The notes: generated from the sequence alone by a model not told the origin. DNA of 64,000 nt from an uncultured Geobacter sp. (GCA_903915655.1 CAIWTU010000083.1:91634-155633); one strand, 5' to 3'. Shown: positions 17,298-26,073, counted from the stretch's first letter. Numbers and translations are program-made.

Positions 17298-17516
17298 TTA
17301 TGCCGGAGTTGCTGCACTCGCGGTAAGACCAATCGCCTCGGCGTACTTGAGGTAGGTCTCAACCGAAGCAATAACCACCCTAGCCTCGATGGAAAGCAGC
17401 TCAATACCGACCAGAGATACTTTCACCCAAGCATCGATCACGATACCTTTGTCCAAGATACGATCGACGACTTCTGCCAAACTCGAAGAATCTGTTGATT
17501 TCTGTACTTTTGCCAT
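17298..17516 (-). CDS. gvpA: Gas vesicle structural protein GvpA (copy 1)
   Basis: A 72-residue GvpA, the first gene of the gas-vesicle operon and identical in protein sequence to copy 2. GvpA polymerises into the ribbed amyloid-like wall of the gas vesicle. An AAGGAGGAAATCGCG ribosome-binding region precedes its ATG. The sigma-54 promoter at 17593-17608 lies about 80 bases upstream, leaving a leader of roughly 65 bases. The strong ribosome-binding site and first position fit the need for large amounts of this protein. Confidence 0.97.
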   Translation of the reverse strand: MAKVQKSTDSSSLAEVVDRILDKGIVIDAWVKVSLVGIELLSIEARVVIASVETYLKYAEAIGLTASAATPA

Positions 17517-17592
17517 CGCGATTTCCTCCTTCTTTTGATGTTGTTACGATTTTTGAAGAAAACTCTCAGCATGCACGCTTGTCTTTATACTT

Positions 17593-17608
17593 AGCAACAT
17601 TTGTGCCA
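17593..17608 (-). promoter_or_regulatory. Sigma-54 (RpoN) promoter of the gvp operon
   Basis: On the minus strand TGGCAC-N5-TTGCT matches the -24/-12 consensus (TGGCAC-N5-TTGCW) at every defined position. Transcription should begin near 17582, giving a leader of about 65 bases to gvpA. Sigma-54 promoters need an NtrC-type activator; one is encoded at 24260-25690. Confidence 0.88.
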
Positions 17609-17700
17609 ATCGTCAAATATATAGTTTAAAAGTCTAACTTACCGTATTTGCCGGATAATTACCGTTGGGAAAAAGTAGTCTAAAAATCCTCCGAAGGAGT

Positions 17701-17751
17701 TATGGAATCGTAACTATGGAATCCATTCCTAGTATGACAGGAAGGCATTCC
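17701..17751. promoter_or_regulatory. Putative enhancer (UAS) repeats for the gvp sigma-54 promoter
   Basis: Two GGAA-N4-TTCC dyads occur at 17718-17729 and 17740-17751, with a TATGGAA half-site at 17701-17707. They lie about 110-145 bases upstream of the -24 element, the usual distance for an NtrC-type activator. The first dyad begins TATGGAA, as does the near-perfect dyad at 25854-25871 beside the NtrC-family gene. Confidence 0.6.
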
Positions 17752-18132
17752 CTACCCTGTAGCGTAGCGGGTAAGCACGGAGACAATCTCATCATGATCG
17801 AAGGGTTTGCCGACGAATGCTGTGATCAGCCCCGACTGGATGGCCCCCTCAATTGTCAGGTCATCCTGGTAGAAATAGCCGGAAACGATGACGATGGGGA
17901 GATGGGCTTCGGTTTTGCGGAGTTGTCGTGCCAATTCAAGACCGTCGATATCCGGGAGTTTGGCGTCGAGAAAGGCCATTCCGAATTTATTGCTCTCTGT
18001 CAGGGCAATTGCTTCTGTGGCGCTCAAAGCCTTCATGCTGACGAAACCCGCTTTGCTGATGATATTTTCAAGAATCCAGCACATCTCGGGCTCGTCATCC
18101 ACAACGAGAATCGGGGCGTATTTTCCGTTCAT
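17752..18132 (-). CDS. Stand-alone response regulator receiver protein
   Basis: A 126-residue CheY-like receiver domain with no output domain. The acidic pocket is VVDDEPE, the phosphoryl acceptor is D56 in AFLDAKLPD, followed by VSGYF and the conserved lysine in FVGKPF. The ATG at 18132 overlaps the stop of the histidine kinase gene by 4 bases, so it should be the kinase's partner. It could relay phosphate to another protein such as the NtrC-family regulator, or act by protein contact. Its stop abuts the putative enhancer repeats. Confidence 0.9.
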   Translation of the reverse strand: MNGKYAPILVVDDEPEMCWILENIISKAGFVSMKALSATEAIALTESNKFGMAFLDAKLPDIDGLELARQLRKTEAHLPIVIVSGYFYQDDLTIEGAIQSGLITAFVGKPFDHDEIVSVLTRYATG

Positions 18133-19631
18133 GATTCGTTCCCTGCAAAACAGATCGGTAATATTATGGTAAAGGTGCTCCCCCGGTTTTCTACGCTTTC
18201 CACAGTGATGGTCCCCTGGTGTTGCCTTACGATAGAATAGCAGAGAGAGAGACCGAGCCCGGTACCTTTTCCCATAACGGAAGTCGTATAAAAAGGATCG
18301 AAGATTTTTCCGATTTCCCGGGAGGAGATGCCGCAACCGGTATCCGTAACATCAACCTGGACCTCGGAGCGGATCGTCTTAACTTCAATTCCGAGGCGAC
18401 CACCGTTCGGCATGGCGTTGATGGCATTCAGGAAAAGATTCATGTAAACCTGTTGCAGCAGTGTGGCCACCCCTCTCACCATCACCGGTTCCTGAGGATA
18501 GGATGAATTGATTTCGATCTTGAGGATATTAGCATGATAGGTTACCAGTGTCAGGGTTTCCCTGATCAGGGAAACCAGATTAACCAGGGTGGTTCGGGTC
18601 GTTGTCGAAGGATGAGAATATTTCAGGAGATTCTCTATGATCAGCGAGGTCCGCTGGATCCCCTTGTGGATCTTTTCCGCGCACTCCTGGCGAAACTCCG
18701 GCGTGCCGTCCTCTTCCATAAGAAACTGGGCACTCGATGAGCAGACGGCCAGGGGATTTCTGATTTCGTGGGCGATGCCGCCCGCCATAACCCCGAGGGC
18801 GGCAAATTTCTGGGACTGATGCAGTTCTGTCTCAAATTTCCGTCTTTCGGTCAAGTCCCGGCCTACAGCGACAACACCCGCCGTCTGATTGAAGCTGTCC
18901 TTCATCGGAGAAAAGGCCCAGGAAACGGTAATGAATGTCCCGGTGCTTGTCCGCAAGGGGCATTCCTTCATCTGGGTATGTTTGCTGGTATCGATGTGGG
19001 ACAGAATGTCCTGGATCTCCTTGCGGTCCTCATCAAGACAGAAGTCGGTAAAGAGGCGTTCCCGCACCAAAGCCGCGGTATAACCGGAGAGTCTCTCCGC
19101 CGACGAGTTCCAGGTCAGGATAACACCGTTTCTGTCCATAGAGAGAATAAGGTCGCTTGCGCTCTCGACGATACTCGCCAGGTGCCGCTCCACCCGCTGG
19201 ACCTCTCTGCTCAGACGCACCTGCTCCGTCACATCGTCCATAAGGAGGACCGCCCCTTCCACCCGGCCCAGCCAGGTAAAGGGGAGTATGCTGTAGTAAT
19301 AGATGCGGATAGGCACCCCGGGAGCACGGTATGTCATCCGCTCCCCCTTGGACGGTTGATTTTTTTCGATAACCTGGAGGATCCGCTTGGTAATATCCAT
19401 CTGGTCGAGGATGATGGAAGGGAATACCTCTTCCAACCGGTAGCCTACAGTATTCGCGAGAGTCCGTTGTCCCTTTTCGAGAAAATTGCGATTCGCCGAG
19501 ACGATCCGCATGCTTTGGTCGATCAGGAGGACGGACGATGGGATAGCATCCAGTAGCATGGCATAAAGCCGCTCGTATCTTCCTGAAAGCTCATCTCCTG
19601 AAGCAATCGATGTTTTGTATTCCATTGTCAA
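18129..19631 (-). CDS. PAS-domain sensor histidine kinase
   Basis: A 500-residue soluble kinase. Two PAS domains (about residues 22-140 and 150-270, the second beginning ASIVESASDLILSMDRNG) are followed by a HisKA domain with GGIAHEIRNPLAV (phospho-His near residue 290) and an HATPase_c domain with N in FLNAINAMPNGG, DTGCGIS and KGTGLGLSLCYSIV. No membrane segment is seen, so it senses a cytoplasmic signal. The stop overlaps the receiver gene. Given its position just upstream of gvpA it probably feeds gas-vesicle regulation; the signal is unknown. Confidence 0.92.
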   Translation of the reverse strand: MTMEYKTSIASGDELSGRYERLYAMLLDAIPSSVLLIDQSMRIVSANRNFLEKGQRTLANTVGYRLEEVFPSIILDQMDITKRILQVIEKNQPSKGERMTYRAPGVPIRIYYYSILPFTWLGRVEGAVLLMDDVTEQVRLSREVQRVERHLASIVESASDLILSMDRNGVILTWNSSAERLSGYTAALVRERLFTDFCLDEDRKEIQDILSHIDTSKHTQMKECPLRTSTGTFITVSWAFSPMKDSFNQTAGVVAVGRDLTERRKFETELHQSQKFAALGVMAGGIAHEIRNPLAVCSSSAQFLMEEDGTPEFRQECAEKIHKGIQRTSLIIENLLKYSHPSTTTRTTLVNLVSLIRETLTLVTYHANILKIEINSSYPQEPVMVRGVATLLQQVYMNLFLNAINAMPNGGRLGIEVKTIRSEVQVDVTDTGCGISSREIGKIFDPFYTTSVMGKGTGLGLSLCYSIVRQHQGTITVESVENRGSTFTIILPICFAGNES

Positions 19632-19711
19632 CCTCTCATTTCATTGAAAAGATGATCTCCCCTTCGGAGGGTGAGGTCCGGGTCAGGGGTGAACCGGTAA
19701 TCGGTTCTCCC

Positions 19712-20434
19712 TTATTTACTGGTATCTGTTATGACAAAATTATACGGGGGCCAGGGTCCGCTCAGGATGACCTCGTCGTTCTCCTTCGCGATTATATCTT
19801 CGAAATTTTTACGGAAGCGGCAGATGGCACTCTCTGGTGCAAGAAAGTAGAGAGACAAAATGACTGCGCCGTTTTTTGTGTCCGTTTCTGTCCGGTGTCT
19901 GGCGTAAAGGCCTGTAAAGGCCTGCATATAACGATCTATATACGCCTGTCTATCCTGAAAGGTCTCCTCCTCTCTCTGGTAATGGAGCTTCCGGAGAGCA
20001 AGATAGGCACGGCCGTTGACTGCCAATTTTTCATCAGGGATGCCAGTCGCTTCCGGGGAGATATTTTCGCATTCCCTTTCGGGTAGAAAGATCCGGATCC
20101 CCATTTCGACATGGCCGTCCAGTTCCGCAAGCAGAGTCTCATACTGACGGTATCTCGCCCTCAACAGGTCCCGAATCGCCGGGATCCCGTCCAGAAAAGA
20201 GCCGTATCTCATCGGAACAACCGCTTGGCTGCGATGGAGCGCCTCCACAACCTCGGCATAGGCAAGCAGTTCGGCAACCGGCGGCGCCCCCTCTTCGGCT
20301 TCCAACTCCGATACAGCGGCGCAGAGGCCATGAGCCTCGACAAAGCAGACCGGCTTGCCTTTAAAACCGGTTAAATTCCTGTCTATTTCAGGATGCGGAG
20401 GGTCTTTAACAATGCCGTATATCAGATAAGCCAT
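19712..20434 (-). CDS. gvpF: Gas vesicle protein GvpF/GvpL (copy 2)
   Basis: A 240-residue GvpF/L family protein: start MAYLIYGIV, the internal VVPMRYGSF (equivalent of the PxxFGT segment), then ILSLYFLAPES and the C-terminal signature SGPWPPYNFV. It is separated from copy 3 by 52 bases and from the kinase downstream by 80 bases. Such proteins chaperone GvpA; three different copies in one island suggest distinct partners (F and L functions). Confidence 0.9.
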   Translation of the reverse strand: MAYLIYGIVKDPPHPEIDRNLTGFKGKPVCFVEAHGLCAAVSELEAEEGAPPVAELLAYAEVVEALHRSQAVVPMRYGSFLDGIPAIRDLLRARYRQYETLLAELDGHVEMGIRIFLPERECENISPEATGIPDEKLAVNGRAYLALRKLHYQREEETFQDRQAYIDRYMQAFTGLYARHRTETDTKNGAVILSLYFLAPESAICRFRKNFEDIIAKENDEVILSGPWPPYNFVITDTSK

Positions 20435-20486
20435 AATCCCCTCAACCCGCGCAGAAAGCGCAGAAAACAGCTTCTACCTTATTAAC

Positions 20487-21275
20487 TTACTGAAGCGCCG
20501 GGACGAAGTGGTAGGGGGGCCAGGGACCGTGAAGCTCGATTTGAAGCCCCTCGGATTCGTGACTTCGGTTCCATTCATCGATAATTTGCTCCAGGATGGC
20601 AACGGCCCCGTCTGGAACGAGGAGGGCAGTGTGAAAAAAGAGCTCTTCGTCCCTCCCCGTGACCTCCCGTGACTGGAGACGACATTTACTTAACCCCACC
20701 GACGTCTCCTTAGCCAACGCTTCGATATCTTCCCCAATTCCATTCAGCCAGGAGGTCATCGCCTTATCGACCGTCCCCTTTATTTTCTGCTCCAGAAGAT
20801 AACGTCTCCCTGGAGGGAGTCCTTCCAACTGTTCCTGTTCCGCTTCCATACGCTCTGCAGTAATCCTCGCCCGGGCCTGGAGTAGGTCGGCATACCCCTT
20901 GAGGGTCCATTCCTTCTTACCCTCAGTATCCTGAAAAAACTTCTTCAAGACCTCCTGATTCTGCCAGAGTGGTTCCGCCGCAGCCAGCGAGGAGAATACC
21001 GTGCCAAACCGGACGGGGAGGACGGGGCCCTGCTCCATGGCGGCCATGACGACCTCTTCGTGTCGCAGCGCCCTGGGGGCCACCCACGCCAGATTTTCCA
21101 GTTTCTCACAGGCAGAGGGGCTGGAAAAGTCGTCAAGATCGACCTCGGCCAGGACGGCGGCGACCTCCCCGACGACCTCGACAAAAAGGGGATGTTCCCC
21201 GTCAATCCCGTTCCCGGAGAGCTCCGGAAGGGGGTCGGCCGGGGTCAGACAAAAAAGATAGATCCCCGGGTTCAT
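20487..21275 (-). CDS. gvpF: Gas vesicle protein GvpF/GvpL (copy 3)
   Basis: A 262-residue GvpF/L family protein: IYLFCLTPA at the start, PVLPVRFGTVFSS in the middle, a long charged helical segment (ITAERMEAEQEQLEGLPPGRR), and the C-terminal LHGPWPPYHFVPA signature. Of the three copies this one best fits GvpF in having the PVRFGTVF motif. Its start overlaps the stop of the CDC48-like gene by 4 bases, so the two are coupled. Confidence 0.9.
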   Translation of the reverse strand: MNPGIYLFCLTPADPLPELSGNGIDGEHPLFVEVVGEVAAVLAEVDLDDFSSPSACEKLENLAWVAPRALRHEEVVMAAMEQGPVLPVRFGTVFSSLAAAEPLWQNQEVLKKFFQDTEGKKEWTLKGYADLLQARARITAERMEAEQEQLEGLPPGRRYLLEQKIKGTVDKAMTSWLNGIGEDIEALAKETSVGLSKCRLQSREVTGRDEELFFHTALLVPDGAVAILEQIIDEWNRSHESEGLQIELHGPWPPYHFVPALQ

Positions 21276-23407
21276 ACCATTCCCCTGCGCACTTCCTCTA
21301 TGGCCTCTTCGATATCCTGAAGCCGGATAAGGATGACCGGTTCTCCCTCCCCAGCATTTTCCAGGGTCGCAACCGCACGGCGCACGGCGGTCATGGCAGC
21401 CTTGCGTACAACGGCTGCGATGTCGGCCCCGCTGAAGCCTTCTGTTTTCCGGGCCAAAGCGGCAACTTGTATCTTTTTGGCCAGCGGTTTCTGACGGAGA
21501 TGTACGGCAAAGATCGCCTCCCTGTCATTCTCGTCAGGCATTTTCATTTCGACGATGTCGTCGAAGCGCCCCGGTCTGACGACCGCAGCGTCGAGCATAT
21601 CCAGTCGGTTGGTCGCCCCAAGGACGAGAACCCCCCGGAGTTCGTCGATCCCGTCAAACTCTGCCAGGAACTGGCTCAAGATCCGCTCCGAGACATGAGA
21701 ATCCGACGACCCTGCACTCCTGGTCGGCACAAGGGCATCGATCTCATCGAAGAATATGATGCAGGGGGCAGCCTGTCTCGCCTTGTGAAATATTTCCCTC
21801 ACCCCTTTTTCCGACTCCCCGACCCATTTGGACATCAGGGCCGGTCCCTTGACAGAGATGAAATTCACCCGGCTTTCCGTAGCAATAGCCTTGGCCATCA
21901 TGGTTTTACCGCACCCCGGTGGTCCAACAAGCAGAATACCCTTTGGCGGCGTTACACCCCCTTTTTCAAAAAGGTGGGGATACTTCAGTGGCCACTCTAC
22001 GGCCTCTATCAGGCGCTCCTTCAGTGAACCAAGACCACCCACATCCTCCCAGTGGACATTAGGGGATTCAACGAAGACTTCCCGGATAGCCGAGGGTTCA
22101 ATCTCACGCAGGGCCGTCAGGAAATCATCCATCCGGACCTCGAGCTTCGCAAGGGTTTCGTAGGGAATCCCGGTCTGACCGAAATCGATATCCCCCATGA
22201 TCTGGCGGAGGCAACTCATAGCCGCCTCACGGCAGAGGGCCTCCAGATCCGCCCCGACGAAACCGTGGGTGATTTCGGCCAGGTGTTCCATCTGTACATC
22301 GCTGGCGAGAGGCATCCCCCGGCTGTGGATCTCAAGTATCTCGAGACGGCCGCACCGATCCGGGATCGGAATAACGATTTCCCGGTCAAAACGGCCCGGA
22401 CGCCGCAGAGCCGGGTCGAGTGCGTTAGGGATGTTGGTTGCAGCGATGACGATCAGATTCTGCCTTTTGTTCAGGCCGTCCATAAGGGCAAGAAGCTGGG
22501 CCACAACCCGCTTTTCAACATCTCCGACAACGTTTTCCCGGCGGGGCGCAATGGCGTCAATCTCGTCAAGAAAGAGGATACTCGGTCCCTTCCGGGACGC
22601 CTCTTCGAAGATCTTCCGCAGATGGGCCTCGCTTTCGCCGTAGAACTTGTGGATGATCTCCGGCCCGCTGACGGAAAAGAAATTGGCCTCCGTCTCGTGG
22701 GCAATGGCACGCGCAATGAGGGTCTTCCCGCACCCAGGGGGGCCATAGAGGAGAACCCCCTTTGGGGCATCGATCCCGAGACGCTCAAAAACCTCCGGAT
22801 AGCGAAGAGGGAGTTCGATCATCTCCCGGATGCGCTGGAGCTGGGATTTCAAACCACCAATATCTTCATAGGCAAGGGTGCGACCGCCCCCTTCTTCTCC
22901 CTGAGACTTGCCAATGACGAGGATAGTGGTCGGATTGATGATAACCGGACCCTTGGGGGTCACAGATTCTACCTTGAAAAAGGCGGCACGACTGCCAAAG
23001 AGGGCCGCCTGGATCTTGGCCCCCTCCATAACCGGAAGGCCGTCCAACAGGCTCCCGATGTACTGAAGATCCCGCTCCGACGGGGTGACGTTGGTCGGGG
23101 TCAGGACAATCCGTTCAGCCGCACGACACTTCATTTTGCTGATTTTAACCGTTTCGTCGAGGCCAACGCCGGCGTTCTCGCGGGTCAGGCCGTCCAACTG
23201 GACCCGGGACTGGCCGCGGATCTCTTTATAGGCCGGCATCACCTTGCAGATGGCCTTACGCTTTCCCTCCACTTCCACCGTATCGCCGATCTCCGCCTGG
23301 AGTCGTTCGATATCTTCCGGCCCCATCCGGACAAGGGCGCGTCCGACATCCTTGGTCAATGCTTCCGTTACTTTCAGCTTGACAAACGGTCTTTCGGTCT
23401 CTTTCAT
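21272..23407 (-). CDS. CDC48/VCP-like double AAA ATPase
   Basis: A 711-residue protein of the CDC48/p97 architecture: an N-domain (residues 1-175, beta-barrel-like, LKVTEAL...), then D1 with LYGPPGCGKT near 220, LFLDEIDAIAPRR and ATNIPNALDPALRRPGRFD, then D2 with VGPPGCGKT near 495, IFFDEIDALVPTR and ATNRLDMLDAAVVRPGRFD. Both AAA domains keep Walker A, Walker B and arginine-finger regions. It ends with an acidic helix. Such unfoldases are typical of archaea and eukaryotes; bacterial gas-vesicle clusters sometimes carry one. Remodelling of vesicle intermediates is inferred. It overlaps gvpF copy 3. Confidence 0.93.
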   Translation of the reverse strand: MKETERPFVKLKVTEALTKDVGRALVRMGPEDIERLQAEIGDTVEVEGKRKAICKVMPAYKEIRGQSRVQLDGLTRENAGVGLDETVKISKMKCRAAERIVLTPTNVTPSERDLQYIGSLLDGLPVMEGAKIQAALFGSRAAFFKVESVTPKGPVIINPTTILVIGKSQGEEGGGRTLAYEDIGGLKSQLQRIREMIELPLRYPEVFERLGIDAPKGVLLYGPPGCGKTLIARAIAHETEANFFSVSGPEIIHKFYGESEAHLRKIFEEASRKGPSILFLDEIDAIAPRRENVVGDVEKRVVAQLLALMDGLNKRQNLIVIAATNIPNALDPALRRPGRFDREIVIPIPDRCGRLEILEIHSRGMPLASDVQMEHLAEITHGFVGADLEALCREAAMSCLRQIMGDIDFGQTGIPYETLAKLEVRMDDFLTALREIEPSAIREVFVESPNVHWEDVGGLGSLKERLIEAVEWPLKYPHLFEKGGVTPPKGILLVGPPGCGKTMMAKAIATESRVNFISVKGPALMSKWVGESEKGVREIFHKARQAAPCIIFFDEIDALVPTRSAGSSDSHVSERILSQFLAEFDGIDELRGVLVLGATNRLDMLDAAVVRPGRFDDIVEMKMPDENDREAIFAVHLRQKPLAKKIQVAALARKTEGFSGADIAAVVRKAAMTAVRRAVATLENAGEGEPVILIRLQDIEEAIEEVRRGMV

Positions 23408-23589
23408 AGTCCCTCACCTATCCTGTCTGACTGCCAGCAAAATGCTGGAGGAAACCTTTCTCGTCATTGCTGTCTTGAGCCATAATCCGGGGTTCAAAAC
23501 GCTAAATTCCCACCTCCTGATGAAGCCGGATGAGGCATGCAAATACAAATATGGATCGCTGGATGCCGATCAGACACCATTCCCACAAT

Positions 23590-24279
23590 TTATCCTGACT
23601 TCTCGCAGCGTATGGTCACGATACCGTTGTTGCAGGTAACCGTTATTTTTTCCCTTATAAGCGCGTGACTCAGAAGTATCTCCTTCCGATATTTCTTTTC
23701 CCCCTTTTCGGCGGATATCGTCAGGACGTCGTCCCGGACTTCGAGACTGATATCATCCGGCCCTACGCCCGGCATTTCCGCAATCAGGGTGGTGGCTACA
23801 GCATCCTCAAAGAGATCGATAAGCGGTTCGTGGATCTCCTGCACCACCACCGCGCCGGTTTTCTTGTCCTTGCGGATATTGCCGAACGGCTCTACCTTGA
23901 TCCGGTCATCCTTCCCCCCAAGGGCTGTTTTAAAGGTAAAACCATAGACCCCCTTGACACCCCCTTCTTTGGAGGGGAAGGTAAACTCCCCCTTCTCGGA
24001 AACGTTCTCCCCTTTTTCCGAGATCTCGTTGAGTTTTTCGGCGATGTCGGTCAGACCGCTGAGGATGCGGCTGAACCTGCTCTCGCCCCCCCCTTTTTCT
24101 CCGGCAGAGCCTTCTGCGTCCACCCGATCCTCTTTTGCCCCCTGGCGCTTGGAAAGGCGTTCCCCCGCTTCGGCCAGACTACCAAGGTTGTTAATGAACC
24201 CTGACAAACCACTGAAAATTCCGCCCACTACGTCGCCCCGGTCGGAGTCCGTTTTCTTCTTATCTGATTTGCGTTTCAT
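23590..24279 (-). CDS. gvpH: GvpH-like Hsp20/alpha-crystallin protein
   Basis: A 229-residue protein with a charged, low-complexity N-terminal half (KKKTDSDRGD..., SEKGENVSEKGEFTF) and a C-terminal alpha-crystallin fold: PLIDLFEDAVATTLIAEMPGVGPDDISLEV, then LTISAEKGEKKYRKEI and the last strand NNGIVTIRCEKSG. This architecture matches GvpH, an Hsp20-like protein that interacts with GvpA and GvpF in haloarchaea. The ATG at 24279 overlaps the 3' end of the NtrC-family gene by 20 bases. A 182-base gap without recognised features separates it from the CDC48-like gene. Confidence 0.82.
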   Translation of the reverse strand: MKRKSDKKKTDSDRGDVVGGIFSGLSGFINNLGSLAEAGERLSKRQGAKEDRVDAEGSAGEKGGGESRFSRILSGLTDIAEKLNEISEKGENVSEKGEFTFPSKEGGVKGVYGFTFKTALGGKDDRIKVEPFGNIRKDKKTGAVVVQEIHEPLIDLFEDAVATTLIAEMPGVGPDDISLEVRDDVLTISAEKGEKKYRKEILLSHALIREKITVTCNNGIVTIRCEKSG

Positions 24280-25690
24280 CGTCACTCTCCCCTCCGATTT
24301 GCTCAATGCCGAATTTTTTTGCCTTTGTGTGCATGGTCTTGTAATCAACCCGCAACAACCTGGCAGCCCGTGCCTTATTGCCGCCGGTAAATTTGAGCAC
24401 CTGGGAGAGAACTTCCTTTTCCACGGCAAGGACGGACTGCTGGACAATTTCACCTAATGATGCGTTCTCCCAGGGCATTAGCACAACCTTTGAGGAAAAG
24501 GCGAGTCTAGGCGTGGAGGCCGGTTTGATGCTGAGATCCTCTGCCATGATTGTCTCACCGGCCGCCAGGGCCGCCCGCCGAATGACCGAACGGAGCTGGC
24601 GGACATTTCCCGGCCAGTTGTATGAAACCAACAGTTCCATCGCCTCGGCGGTAAAGGAGGTGATCATTTTTTTCAGTTCTACGTTGGCCAGATCAAGAAA
24701 ACGCTTGGCCAGGTAAGGAATATCTTCTTTTCGATCCCTAAGCGCCGGAACATGGATAGTAAATTCACTCAGGCGGTAATAGAAATCCTTTCTGAAGGTG
24801 CCGCTCGCTGCCATTTCTTCAAGGTCCTCGTTGGTCGCCACAATGAGGCGAATATCGACCGGCACCGGTTTGGTCCCACCAACCCTGTTAAGCTGCCGGT
24901 CCTGAAGCACCCGGAGAAACTTCGCCTGGGAACCGATGGGCATATTCCCTATCTCGTCCATAAACAGGGTGCCACCGTGCGCCAGCTCGAATTTGCCTAT
25001 TTTCAGCCGATCCGCCCCCGTGAAGGATCCTTTCTCGTGGCCAAAAAGTTCGCTCTCCAGAAGATTCTCAGGGATGGCGCCGCAATCCACCGCCATGAAA
25101 GGCGCCGCCACCCTGCCGCTGTCTCCATGGATTGCCCTCGCGACAAGTTCTTTTCCCGAACCCGTTTCGCCTGTAATGATCACTGAAAAATCCGATTTAG
25201 CCACCCGGTGAATATCGGCGGCGAGGCGGTTGATCTCGTCGCTCGGCCCCATGCTCTCGATGAGGCTGAAGTTTCCATGATATTGATCAGCCATTTTTTT
25301 CAATCTTTTATTCAATTGGCCTTCCGCCAGGGCCCTACGGGCAATCCAGAGAACCTCGTTATTGTCGAACGGCTTGGCAACGTAATCATAGGCCCCACCT
25401 TTCATGACCTCGACGGCCTGGCGAATATCGGTGTACGCCGTGATGAGTACTACCGGCAGACCGTCATCTATATCCTTTATTTTTTTGAGGACTTCTATGC
25501 CGCTGAGACCCGGCATGCGGACATCCAGAAGGACAAGATCCGGGTTCTCCTGGGAGATCTGTCGCATCGCCTGAAGACCGTCCGGTGCGGTGACAACCCG
25601 AAATCCCTCTTTTACCAGAAGTCGCGTCAAAATCTTCCTGATTTCCTCTTCATCATCAACTACCAGAACACATGCCGTTGGATCAGACAT
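24260..25690 (-). CDS. Sigma-54-dependent NtrC-family response regulator
   Basis: A 476-residue activator: receiver domain (acceptor D56 in LLDVRMPG; K in YVAKPFD), AAA+ central domain with ITGETGSGKELVARAIH, the GSFTGAD loop that contacts sigma-54, TLFMDEIGNMP and the arginine-rich FRKDFYYRLSEF, and a C-terminal Fis-type helix-turn-helix (GGNKARAARLLRVDYKTMHTK). It activates sigma-54 promoters when phosphorylated. Located in the island that has a consensus sigma-54 promoter in front of gvpA, it is the natural activator. The kinase at 26074-27996 lies upstream. Confidence 0.95.
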   Translation of the reverse strand: MSDPTACVLVVDDEEEIRKILTRLLVKEGFRVVTAPDGLQAMRQISQENPDLVLLDVRMPGLSGIEVLKKIKDIDDGLPVVLITAYTDIRQAVEVMKGGAYDYVAKPFDNNEVLWIARRALAEGQLNKRLKKMADQYHGNFSLIESMGPSDEINRLAADIHRVAKSDFSVIITGETGSGKELVARAIHGDSGRVAAPFMAVDCGAIPENLLESELFGHEKGSFTGADRLKIGKFELAHGGTLFMDEIGNMPIGSQAKFLRVLQDRQLNRVGGTKPVPVDIRLIVATNEDLEEMAASGTFRKDFYYRLSEFTIHVPALRDRKEDIPYLAKRFLDLANVELKKMITSFTAEAMELLVSYNWPGNVRQLRSVIRRAALAAGETIMAEDLSIKPASTPRLAFSSKVVLMPWENASLGEIVQQSVLAVEKEVLSQVLKFTGGNKARAARLLRVDYKTMHTKAKKFGIEQIGGESDDETQIR

Positions 25691-26073
25691 ATACTTTTTT
25701 CCCCTTATAATAAGGACGTTTCATCGGAGTAATGCCCCCGGATATCTGCCGGCAGAAAGCGTACACTGGCGTACGGATACGAATGGCTCTGCGCGATTGG
25801 AACGTACGGGAGAGTTCGTGAGCCGTGACACTTTTCCACCGAAGGAGACAAAATATGGAATTACTTCCATAGAATCATTTCCCTATCTATAAGGAACCCG
25901 GATCGATCGGCCCGCGCAATTTCCTATCGAACAGCAGAGGCATCGCGACACTGTCAGGGGTGATGACCCGTTACACGCAACTCTACCACCTGCTTGTCTG
26001 CATTAACCATACCCTGGAGAAAATAAGGCTGCGCTGGGGAACCGGCAGGCGGTCCTGCGAAGTGACCCCGGCG
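25691..26073. promoter_or_regulatory. 383-base intergenic region with a dyad resembling the gvp enhancer
   Basis: This region between the kinase and the NtrC-family gene holds TATGGAATTACTTCCATA at 25854-25871, a perfect 7+4+7 inverted repeat that shares TATGGAA-N4-TTCC with the gvp enhancer site at 17715-17729. It lies about 165 bases upstream of the NtrC-family start, so autoregulation is possible. No clear -24/-12 element was found between it and the gene. Nothing else was recognised here. Confidence 0.55.

Noticed and set aside
22052..23485. 477-codon plus-strand frame opposite the CDC48-like gene
   Set aside because: It is antisense to a well-supported AAA ATPase; high GC and codon bias keep the shadow frame open. 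Its translation has no domain pattern.
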